Shown here: positions 41,350-50,247 of the stretch, one piece after another | How the letters are laid out: each line of letters starts with the position of its first letter | How positions within the stretch are numbered: position 1 is the stretch's first letter | From: Leishmania donovani | Lineage: Eukaryota; Euglenozoa; Kinetoplastea; Trypanosomatida; Trypanosomatidae | Direction: 5' to 3' | NCBI RefSeq assembly: GCF_000227135.1 | Contig: NC_018260.1 | Span: forward strand, 1,080,553-1,144,552 | DNA: 64,000 nt | Notes under the pieces: model-generated | The model's database searches: none | The model's input: the letters and a program-made list of their open reading frames with translations, nothing else | Told to the model about the DNA's origin: nothing | Position numbers and translations under genes: made by a program

Positions 41350-41456
41350 AGACACGCACGCGCGCACACACACACACACACACACAAACACACACGTCCA
41401 TGTGCAGACACGAAACAAATCCATGCGTGTCTCTGTGTGTGTGTGTGTGTGTCTCT
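41350..41456. repeat. Inverted (CA)n ... (GT)n microsatellite pair able to form a long hairpin
   Basis: A CA tract at about 41365-41395 is followed about 38 nt later by a GT tract at 41434-41452. The outer flanks also pair (GAGACAC at 41350-41356 with GTGTCTC at 41450-41456). The transcript could fold into a stem of 20 or more pairs. Confidence 0.75.
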
Positions 41457-41595
41457 ATAGACGTTTCCGTTGCGTGACGGCCTGCCTCCTACTTTCCCTC
41501 GTCCGTTCACTGTCCCTTTCTCAGGCTGCTTTTTTTTTTTGTATTACTCTCAACAACAACAAAAAGAAGCATTTGTGAGCTCAATCATAGTGTTC

Positions 41596-41657
41596 CCTTC
41601 GCTCCATCCGTCTCCCTACTTGCATATCCGTCATCTTCCCGCCTCTCTGTTCCGCAG
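41596..41657 (+). promoter_or_regulatory. Probable trans-splice acceptor for the GAP1-like gene
   Basis: A C/T-rich run ends in CTCTGTTCCGCAG, with the AG at 41656-41657, 278 nt before the ATG. Confidence 0.5.
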
Positions 41658-41935
41658 TCGCGCATCAAGCGCAGCTGCTTCTCTCTCTCTCCGTCGTCAC
41701 TCTTGCCACCGCGGGCGCCTCATATCGTCCAGCCCAGCTGGGGAACCGTTCGTTCTGGCCTCTTTCGATCCTTTGGAGCGGACAAGACCCCCCCCCCTCC
41801 CACGCCCACACACGCACACACGCACACACGCACACACACGCAGACGCGGACGCGTCGGCACGTCTCCTTACTTGTCCCTGCCTGGCTGCACCTCTTCGCC
41901 GCAAAGCGAGAGCACACGAGAAGAGGTGTCGAGCA

Positions 41936-43543
41936 ATGCGGCGTGCGACTGCGTATCGCCAGATGCGGCAAGTGGCAGTGGTGCCAAGCACCACTGGCGC
42001 CTCTCCGGTCCTTAGCGCTGCTGTAGTCCGGTTGATGTCGGCCGCTGCCGGCACCGCCATCCACCGACATACCGACCCACATCGCCGTGCCTCCAGCATG
42101 CGGCCTCATAGTCCCTCCTTGGCGAGTGGGACGGCGACGTTGGTGCACAGTTGCCGCTGGCAATCGTCGGCCACGCCACAGAAGGACTTCAGCCACATCA
42201 CCCATGATCTCGTGTGGGGTCTGTGGAATGAGGGAAACCTCTTCTCTCTCTCCACGGCAGAGCTCACGTACTACTTGCAGCAACAGCAGCAGCGCGCTGG
42301 CGGCAGCAGCACGTTCGTGATCGACCCTCAGGCGAAGAAAAGCACTCTTGTGCGCCAAGTGGAGGAGGTACTGTCAGCGGAGCAGGCAAGCATCACGGTG
42401 CCGCAGGACGCTGGTGCGACAGTGACCATGACCGGCTCCGACCGTGTCGAGGAAACGCTCGACGAGGCGGACGAGTACGGTGACTGGGGGGCCGAGCCCG
42501 GCTTTGAGGAGCGGCGCCACATTGACTACATGGAGTTCAACCCGCTGCGCATGGGCGAACGGTACGAGCCGCTTGTGCCGCGCGCCTACCAGCTACTTCA
42601 CAGCGACCTCTCCGCCGATGTCGGTCTGACAGCGTTGGACCCGTCCAAGTTTCCTGGGCAAAGCAAGAACAAAATTGCCTACCTTGTCTCAAAAGTGAAT
42701 GTGGACAAGGCGAACGAGCAGCACTTCCGTCGCGGCCTTGAGTGGTGCCTCGCCAACCTGTGGAACACCAACATGAACGGCGAGCTGAACATCGGTGCCG
42801 GCCGCGTCATTTTCTATCGCACCATTGCAAAACAGAACCGCAACACGCTCCCTCTGTGGACGCTGCAGCGGCACCTCTACGCCTACCACCCGTACGTGTG
42901 GTTCGCCATCGCCTCCGCCTCCAACGCGGAAGCGATGGAGGCGCTGGCGGAGCGACTTGGGATGAAGCTAGTGCAGGATGCGACGACAAGCTACAAGATC
43001 AGCATCCGTCGTTCTAGTGAGCTGCTCGATGGGGAGCTGAACGCGCAGCTGCAGTGCACAAAGATGAACCGGCCGTGGGACAGGTTTCTCGTCACGCACT
43101 ACGTGCGCTCTCAAATGCCGGATCTGCGCTTTCTCGTGCGTGCGCGTCATCCGATCAAGAAGCGTATTGTGGACGCGTACCTTGAGACGGACATTCTTCG
43201 CAGCACTCGAGACTCGGTCCAGTCGGTGCTCTCGCCGGAGCTTGGCGAAGTCTGCTACTGCTGCGAGCGCGTTATCCGAAAGTGGGCGATGCGGACGCAG
43301 GCTGGCGTGACGCTGCAGCTCGTGGAGACACGACGTACTCCGCTTATCATCACCAAGGCTGGCGACGAGGGTGAACGGCTCGAGTACGAGTGGATTGTGG
43401 TGCTCCCTCAGAAAGCGGAGCGTGTCGATGTCGCGGCCCTGTCGGCGGAGCTGTGGGACTACGGCAATCTGCTGGCAAGGGAGCTGGAGCCGGGCATGGA
43501 GGAGTTCCTGTCTCACACAATGACAGCCGCAGCCTCCTACTAA
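41936..43543 (+). CDS. Kinetoplastid mitochondrial RNA-binding protein, GAP1-like (guide RNA-binding complex subunit)
   Basis: The protein has 535 residues. The N-terminus (MRRATAYRQMRQVAVVP) is basic and acid-free, a good mitochondrial presequence. Residues about 92-145 look like a SAP-type helix pair: LVWGLWNEGNLFSLSTAELTYYL, a loop, then KKSTLVRQVEEVL. An acidic linker (DEADEYGDWGAEPGFEERR) leads to a long globular region (about 215-525) without a common domain. It contains FRRGLEWCLANLWNTNMNG, WDRFLVTHYVRSQMPDLRFLVRARHP and CYCCERVIRKWAM. Length, presequence and this region recall GAP1/GAP2 (GRBC1/2, RESC1/2), which bind and stabilise guide RNAs for U-insertion/deletion editing of kinetoplast mRNAs. 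I also recall GAP1 being near MCM3 and the hnRNP F/H gene in T. brucei. The name rests on memory of family features and order, so it is moderate; GAP2 or another editing-complex protein is possible. Confidence 0.55.
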   Translation: MRRATAYRQMRQVAVVPSTTGASPVLSAAVVRLMSAAAGTAIHRHTDPHRRASSMRPHSPSLASGTATLVHSCRWQSSATPQKDFSHITHDLVWGLWNEGNLFSLSTAELTYYLQQQQQRAGGSSTFVIDPQAKKSTLVRQVEEVLSAEQASITVPQDAGATVTMTGSDRVEETLDEADEYGDWGAEPGFEERRHIDYMEFNPLRMGERYEPLVPRAYQLLHSDLSADVGLTALDPSKFPGQSKNKIAYLVSKVNVDKANEQHFRRGLEWCLANLWNTNMNGELNIGAGRVIFYRTIAKQNRNTLPLWTLQRHLYAYHPYVWFAIASASNAEAMEALAERLGMKLVQDATTSYKISIRRSSELLDGELNAQLQCTKMNRPWDRFLVTHYVRSQMPDLRFLVRARHPIKKRIVDAYLETDILRSTRDSVQSVLSPELGEVCYCCERVIRKWAMRTQAGVTLQLVETRRTPLIITKAGDEGERLEYEWIVVLPQKAERVDVAALSAELWDYGNLLARELEPGMEEFLSHTMTAAASY

Positions 43544-45527
43544 GGTGACCGTGGCTTTCCGTTGCTCTTTGCTTCTATAGCTGGATAGAGGGGACAGCGA
43601 GACATGCAGCGGGAGGACGTGAGAGGCTTCGCTGAGGGGGGGGGGTGAGGACAGGCGGGTTTCCATTCCTCACCTTTCCATGGCCTTGTTCTTGCAGTCC
43701 TAGGAAGAGACGACGATGTGCTGCAGTTACCCCTCGTCACAGGTGTTCCTTTATTTCTCTCCCTCTCTCGTTAGAGCCGTCACAGAATGTAGTTTGCTCT
43801 TTCTCTTTTTTTCTTTGTTAGCTTGCCTACTGTTGTGCATGCGGTTGTCCTCTTGCCTTGTGTTTGCACCTCCCCCTTCCGCTGCATTGCCTTCCCACCT
43901 CATTCTCTTCCTTCGTGATACCGCGACACCTTCTCCTCGTGCGTTTGCAGTGGTTTTCTTTCTAAGCTCTTATCGCTTCTCTGCTGACGTTGTTGTTGTT
44001 GCTAGGGGGAGGGGGCGCATAGCGATGCACGTGTCTGCCTAGGCGCGAGTCAGGGAGTGCGTCTGTCCGGCATTGGGTAGCATAGGGGAAGAGGAGGAGA
44101 AACGGGGAAGAAAGCGGATGCCTCTAAGCTGAGACTCGGCCCATGGAAGAGCAGCCAAAGAGGGCCGCCGCTGCTCACCCTCCGCCTCAACGATCACGCA
44201 CACACGCACGCACAAACCTGAAGGGTCACTTGCTGCGTGTGCGGCTCACGTACAGATACCCGCCGTATTTTTATCGGGCTAGCATGTGTGTGTGTGTGTG
44301 GTTGAAGGTCATTTTTCTTTCCGTGGCTAGAGGGAAAGAGAGAGCAAGGCGTGTGTGTTGATGTGTTTGTACTTTGTGTGCGCTTTTTGTTCTGTGGTTT
44401 GTTCGTTTTCTGTTAAGCCACCAGTGGCACTCTTGTCTGTAGGGGAGGGGGCTTAGTGTGTGTCTGTGTGTGTGCGTGGGTCAATCTCTTGGCGCAAGGT
44501 GTAAGTTCATGTTCTTTCATGGATCGCCCGATGTTGAGAAGCTGATTGAGAAGCACTAAACATGCCGGGGCGCGTCTCTCTGTGTGCGGGACGGCGGGGA
44601 CAGGTCTCCATCTTGAAACTCCTCCTTATCCGTGCATGCACGCTCGCACACGTAGAAGCTTCTGTACAGTAATCGACTTAGACGCATACCCGCCAGCATG
44701 AACCGATGGGAGAGATCCTTCATGTCGTGCATGCCCTCTATGTCGCAAAGCCAAACTGCACTAAAATGCCTCGCACTCCATCCCCTCCTCTCTTCCCCTT
44801 TTTTCTCTCCCCTTTTCTTCTGCGCATCCGTGCCACATCACAAAACCACCTACACAAACAAATCTATCGCCGGCTATAACTACCAACCCTACAACCACCA
44901 CGGCAACACTCGCCCGCTCCCCACCCCCACTCGCAGCAGCAGTAGCAGCATCCTCGACAAAAAAAAAGGCTGAGCCGCCTACTCTCAACCCAAGCTTTCA
45001 TCAGTTTTGTTTACCCTTATCTCTCTCTCTCGGAGTGTTCCCTTTTCTTTCCCCCTTTTTTGTTTTTGTTTTGAGCTCTTGTGCTTCACGCATCTTGCTA
45101 ACATGGTGCTCACCTCCCGATTGTCGCCTTGAACGCATAGAACTCCGCACCACCGCTCTCTCTCTCTCCGTTCCTTCCGTCCTCTGCTTCGCTTGTTCGC
45201 AGTCGCAGACACACAGAACAACGACAACAACGACCAACAAACAATCATTAAGACCCGACACACCACAACGACGTCTGCATGTACATCCGTCCAGATAGCG
45301 AGAGAAGCCGCCGTCCCCTTCTGACGAAGCGCCACTCGTAGACGCGCATCCACACACGCCAGCGATCAACAACAAGCAAAAGCGCAAGAGAGCAGCAAGA
45401 CAGAAGATCACACCACAGCTGAAAGCCCCGTCTTAGTGTTTCTCTCACTCTCGCTGGTTGTGTGTGAGCCCTACTGCGTTCCCGCCCTCAAACACTCACA
45501 TCCGACCACACACCCGCCGCAGGAGCC
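43544..45527 (+). other. Intergenic spacer between the GAP1-like and eIF5B genes
   Basis: No gene is seen. It contains a G-run at 43637-43646, pyrimidine runs at 43800-43815, GT tracts near 44286-44300 and 44457-44474, and the eIF5B splice-acceptor tract. Confidence 0.6.
45030..45075 (+). promoter_or_regulatory. Probable trans-splice acceptor region for eIF5B
   Basis: A T/C-rich run (45038-45072) is followed by the AG at 45074-45075, about 450 nt before the ATG. Other AGs lie closer, so the exact site is uncertain. Confidence 0.35.
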
Positions 45528-47981
45528 ATGCCACCAAAGGCACCCAAGGGAGCCCCCAAGGCGGCGGCCAAGAAGGGGCCGCCGAACGCCATGCTGGCGA
45601 AGCTCAAGATGAAGATGGAGCTTCAGAAGGCGGAAGAGGAGCGTCTGCGCCTCGAGGCCGAAGAGGAGGAGCGCCGTATCCGTGAGGAGGAGAGGCTCGC
45701 TGAGGAGCAGCGCAAGTTCGAGGAGGCGGAGCGCCAGAAGGAGCGCGAGCGTCAGAAGGAGGAGGAGCGCCTGGCCCGCAAGGAGCGCAAGGCGGCTGGG
45801 AAGAACGACGCCCTCGACCGCATGCGCGCGGCTGGCATGATATTGCCCGATGTAGATCGCATTCGCCATGATGAGGAGGTGCGCAAGGTGGAGGAGAACG
45901 CTGCGCCAAAGCCGAAGCCAAAGCCGAAGCCGAAGCCGGTCGTTGCCGCGGCGCCGCCTCCCGAAGAAGAGGAGGAGGAAGAGGGGGAGCCGACCGAGCT
46001 GACAGAGTCGGAAGAGGAGATCGACGAGGACGACTGGGAAGCCGTCATGGAGCGCGATGAGCGCCGCGCCACCCGGCACACGAACAACGAGCGCATCCGT
46101 GCCGAGCGTGCTGAGCGCAAGGAGACGCGCGAGGCGGAGAAGCGGAGGATGGAAGAAGAGATTCGGTCCAAAAACCACGTTTTGGAGAAGGTGAGCAACC
46201 TGCGCTCCCCGATTTGCTGTGTGCTCGGCCACGTCGATACGGGTAAGACCAGCCTGCTGGATCGCATTCGCTCTACCAACGTACAGGGAGGCGAGGCCGG
46301 TGGTATTACGCAGCAGATTGGCGCCACGTTCTTCCCTCGCGAGTCCCTCGTGTCTGCCACGGCGGAGCTGATCAAGAAGCACAAGTGCAACCTTAACGTG
46401 CCGGGTCTGCTGGTGATCGACACTCCCGGTCACGAGTCCTTTACAAACTTGCGCAGCCGCGGCAGCAGCCTGTGCGACATTGCGATTCTGGTGGTGGATA
46501 TCATGCATGGTCTGGAGCAGCAGACGCGCGAGTCCATCCGCCTACTGCGCGAAAAACGGTGTCCATTCATTGTGGCACTGAACAAGGTGGATCGCCTGTT
46601 CGACTGGCAGCCGCACGAGAACATGGACATACAGCAGTCACTGGAACTACAGAAGGCGCACGTCCGCAGCGAGTTCCACACGCGCTGGTGCCAGGTGAAG
46701 AACGAGCTCTCCGCTGAGGGGCTCAACTCGGAGCTGTACTACAACAACAAAGAGGTGCGCAACGTTGTGTCGGTCGTACCGACGTCGGCCCGCACCGGCG
46801 AGGGTGTGTGCGACCTGCTCTTGCTGGAGATTCAGCTCGTGCAGCAGTTCATGGAGGGCAAGGTGACCTACAAGGACGATTTGCAGTGTACAGTGCTGGA
46901 GGTGAAGCCGATCACGGGGTACGGCTTCACGATCGACGTCATCCTCATCAACGGCGAGCTGCACGAAGGAGACGAGATATGTCTGTGTGGTCAGAACGGC
47001 CCCATCTTCACGCAAATCCGGTCGTTGCTGACACCGCAGCCCCTGCGCGAGATGCGTGTGCGCGGCGAGTACATTCACCACAAGTCGATCAAGGCTGCAA
47101 TGGGAGTGAAGATCTCCGGAAATGACTTCGAGTACGTCATCCCCGGTACCCAGCTCCTCGTGGTGCACGCAAACGACAACAAGGAGAAGATCGCCGAGCT
47201 GGTCATGAAGGATGCAACCAATATCAACGAGTTCCTGGACCCCGACGGTCTCGGCGTGAGTGTGCAGAGCAGCACCCTCGGCGCCCTCGAAGCCCTTCTG
47301 TCGTTCCTGAAAGGCATGAAAATCCCTGTGGCGAGCATTGCCATTGGACCAATCTACAAGCGTCACATGCACCAGGTGCTATCAATGAAGCGGCGCGAGC
47401 CGCGCTACGCTGTGATTCTTGCATTCGACGTGCCGGTTTCCGAGGAGGCGCGCGAGATCGCGAAAAAGAACGACATCGACATCTTCGAAGCGAACATCAT
47501 CTACCACCTCTTTGACAAGTTCACTCGCTACATGAACGAGTATGAGCAGCGCGAAAAGGACCGCCTGCGCTCTGTCGCGGTCTTTCCGGTGCAGTTGAAG
47601 ATGATTGCCGAGTCGATCCACTCGACCGACCCCATCATCATCCCAGTCACGGTGGAGCGTGGTCAGCTGCGCCCTGGAACGCCACTGAGCGCGATTCGCA
47701 AGAAGGACGACAGCGTCGTCGTTATTGGCCGCGTGATGTCGATGGAGCGCGACAACCGGCCAGTGGAGATCGGCACCCCTGGCATGGACCTGGCTGTGAA
47801 GATAAACTCCGGTGAGTCGGGTGTCACCGTCGGCCGGCAGTTCGACAACAGTGACATCATTGTGTCGCATATCACTCGCCAGTCCGTGGATGCCGTGAAG
47901 AAGTTCAAAGACGAGCTGAAGCCGGATGATGTGTTGCTGCTGGCCTCGCTCATCAAGGTGCTGAAGGTGCCCAACAAGTAA
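45528..47981 (+). CDS. Eukaryotic translation initiation factor 5B (eIF5B, IF2 homologue)
   Basis: The protein has 817 residues. eIF5B is the ribosome-dependent GTPase that joins the 60S subunit to the 48S complex. The N-terminal region is charged: a Lys/Ala/Pro-rich start, a long Glu/Arg helix (about 25-95), a KP repeat (about 125-136), a Glu-rich block and a basic helix ending at about 225. The G domain follows with G1 GHVDTGKTSLLD (from 234), G3 DTPGHESF (from 298), G4 NKVDR (from 352) and G5 TSARTGEG. The catalytic His of G3 is present. The domain II barrel, domain III and the domain IV barrel and C-terminal helix (KKFKDELKPDDVLLLASLIKVL) complete the family layout. The N-terminal extension is much shorter than in animal or yeast eIF5B, with only about 220 residues before the G domain. 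The acidic and basic runs make minus-strand frames open; those are shadows. Confidence 0.95.
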   Translation: MPPKAPKGAPKAAAKKGPPNAMLAKLKMKMELQKAEEERLRLEAEEEERRIREEERLAEEQRKFEEAERQKERERQKEEERLARKERKAAGKNDALDRMRAAGMILPDVDRIRHDEEVRKVEENAAPKPKPKPKPKPVVAAAPPPEEEEEEEGEPTELTESEEEIDEDDWEAVMERDERRATRHTNNERIRAERAERKETREAEKRRMEEEIRSKNHVLEKVSNLRSPICCVLGHVDTGKTSLLDRIRSTNVQGGEAGGITQQIGATFFPRESLVSATAELIKKHKCNLNVPGLLVIDTPGHESFTNLRSRGSSLCDIAILVVDIMHGLEQQTRESIRLLREKRCPFIVALNKVDRLFDWQPHENMDIQQSLELQKAHVRSEFHTRWCQVKNELSAEGLNSELYYNNKEVRNVVSVVPTSARTGEGVCDLLLLEIQLVQQFMEGKVTYKDDLQCTVLEVKPITGYGFTIDVILINGELHEGDEICLCGQNGPIFTQIRSLLTPQPLREMRVRGEYIHHKSIKAAMGVKISGNDFEYVIPGTQLLVVHANDNKEKIAELVMKDATNINEFLDPDGLGVSVQSSTLGALEALLSFLKGMKIPVASIAIGPIYKRHMHQVLSMKRREPRYAVILAFDVPVSEEAREIAKKNDIDIFEANIIYHLFDKFTRYMNEYEQREKDRLRSVAVFPVQLKMIAESIHSTDPIIIPVTVERGQLRPGTPLSAIRKKDDSVVVIGRVMSMERDNRPVEIGTPGMDLAVKINSGESGVTVGRQFDNSDIIVSHITRQSVDAVKKFKDELKPDDVLLLASLIKVLKVPNK

Positions 47982-50247
47982 GCACACAAGGCGAGGAGCA
48001 GCGCAGAAAGAACAACAAAACAAACCAAACGAAAAAAAAAAAGGTGGCGGTAGACTGAGAAGGAAGGTGAGAGGGATGGAAAGGGTAGAAGGGGTCTGCA
48101 CAGGCACACAGGCAGAGCTAGGACCACGGGCGGAGATAAAAAGAAAAGCATGCGTAAGAGGAGGAGAGTGTGTATATGTGTATTGCTAGCTATATGGACC
48201 CGCACATATGCGTGTAATGGTGTCGCTCCACACGCCTTCTCGTATGTACTGGTGTGTGCGTGCGTGTGCGTGTTTTCGACTATTGCTGTCGAGTCTCTTG
48301 TGGCGTGCAATCACGCGCAAATACGGCTGTAGCAGCTCGCCGCCGCCGTCGCCTCCTACGCCTTACGCTGTCCCTTTCCCACTCCACAGATCCATCAATG
48401 AAGGCAACGTTTTGGCGCGCAGCAGTCTGCGCCATCATCCTGTCTATCCTTTCCTCTGTCCCGGTCTCTTTATGTTTCTCCTCATCTCCCTGCGTACGCG
48501 ATGGCACCGGTGCACTGCCCTTTTCATCCTGCATTGCTTTTTTTTTGCCTTTTCTGACGTTTTGTTCCGCCTGCTCACACGTTCGCACCGTTCGCTATCC
48601 TTTTTACTGTTTTTTTTTTTCTTTCGGTTTTGCTTTTTTGTTGTTGTCGGCGATCCCCCCCTACACACACAGAGAGCCACTGTCATTACCCTTTCTTTTT
48701 GTCCCTGTATTCGCACACTCGACGTGTGCCGCGGTTGATGACGGTGGTGGCCGACCTTGGAGAAGCGCCTGTGCTTGGTTCCTTTCCTTGCTTTGTATGT
48801 GATTAACATGACTCGTAACTAACGCCTCTCCTCCTCCTCTTCCTCCTCGGTGCCTCGCTTTCGTTTTGTTTTTACCTCTTGTGCGTGAGTGTGCCGACTT
48901 TTTCGCTAGACAGCAGTCTTGTTGGTGCCGGTGCGTTCATGTCAACGTCTTTCGATCGCGGCGTTGGTGCGGGTGTGCGCGCAGAGAGAGTGGCGCGCGT
49001 GTGTTAATTGCGTCACACAAGTGCCTCGCTCTTTCTCTCCCCCAAGTAACTTTTTTATTTTTCATGGTTGTTGGTGTTCTGTCGTTTGCCTTTCTTTTTC
49101 TCTTTCTGATATTGATGAGACGCAGATGCTCCTCTCCCTCCTCCTCGTTTCTCGTGCACGCACGTGAGCTAACGGAACACGGCCACTAGACAAGGCAAAC
49201 AACCAAGAAAAAACATGCCTCTTGAACGTGAGGATGTGAACTCAATGACACCATCATGTTTGAGCAGCGTGTGCGTATGCGTGTAGGTGGTACTGCTGAA
49301 CCCTCCCCAATTCTTCCCTCATGAGTCAAACTGAGCAGACAAGCATCCCCCCTTGAAAAAAAAAGAAGCTATCAAGAAATAAGCTGCACGAGGTGAAGGG
49401 TAAAGGTCATTGGTCTCATCGGCAGCAATGAGGCGAAAAGCAAAAAAAAAAGATATACAGCAGTAGCGGCGGCATGTGCAGCGGCTACTGCACATGATAA
49501 CGTGAGTCTTTCTACACACAACAAAAACGAAGCAGAAACAGACGACTGCGCAGAGTTGTCGCGGCAGAGAGACCGGTCTCTTTGGTGTTGCTGCGCCGGG
49601 CCTGTGCTGCTCGTGGTAAGGCTGCGAGTGGCAGCCAGAAGGGAAGAGGGGCGAAATGCTGAATGGCAGCACGCAGTGTGCATGTCTTGTGCCACCCCTT
49701 CCCTTTTCGCTAGCGCACGCCTCGCAACCTCCACTGATGCCCCGTGTCGTATGCAGGTAGGAGTGCGCACTATATCCATAGCGAAGTAGCAGCCATCACC
49801 AAGGCGGGCAATTTGAGATGTTGGGTAGTAGTGTCGGTGCGGCGATCCGAGTCGATATCGCGAGTTCTGCGCACACCCGCATGCAGGGACGCACAGCTTT
49901 CCATCTATACCAGCATCATCGTGATCAATCAAACGTAGGCTTTGTATGTATCGGTCATCACTCTCACGTCGTCATTTGCTCATGCGTCCTTCTCTTTTCT
50001 CTCGTTACGCGGCTGCGCTGTCCCTCGCACTCTGGCTACGGTTCTCTTCATCGTATTTGGCCCGCCCCGCTCCGCGAGAGAGACGCACTCGTGTTACTCC
50101 GCTGAGAAGTGAGGGACGGGCTACGGTTGTAGTGGCCACTAAAACGCTAAGGGATCGCTGCGCGTGTGGTGCACGGAGCCACACAAAGACCAGGCCTCGC
50201 GCACCTCATCTTCTTTACCGTTCATCGGTGTTTTTTTTTGGTCATCC
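47982..50247 (+). other. Intergenic spacer after eIF5B
   Basis: About 2.3 kb without a gene. Contents are a poly-A run (48030-48043), T-runs (48536-48546, 48607-48620), C/T-rich segments (48826-48850, 49030-49060), a poly-A stretch (49441-49452) and a T-run (50230-50239) just before the next ATG. Confidence 0.6.

Larger units (their letters stand above)
39496..41935 (+). other. Spacer upstream of the GAP1-like gene
   Basis: No gene is seen. The stretch has ATATATGTATAT-type runs at 39512-39535, a GT tract at 39652-39670, a CA/TA run at 39952-39975, a purine-rich segment at 40900-41350, an inverted CA/GT pair (41350-41456) and the splice-acceptor tract. Frames on either strand follow composition. 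Confidence 0.6.

Noticed and set aside
45471..46508. 345-codon minus-strand frame opposite eIF5B
   Set aside because: It lies fully over the charged N-terminus and G domain of a clear gene. Lack of stops is a by-product of high GC3 and Lys/Glu codons.
50164..50247. GTG-started extension of the polo-box-like gene (also at 1056, 5442, 15749, 32515 and 58539)
   Set aside because: Trypanosomatid genes start at ATG. The extensions contain T-runs or splice-acceptor sequence and no conserved residues.
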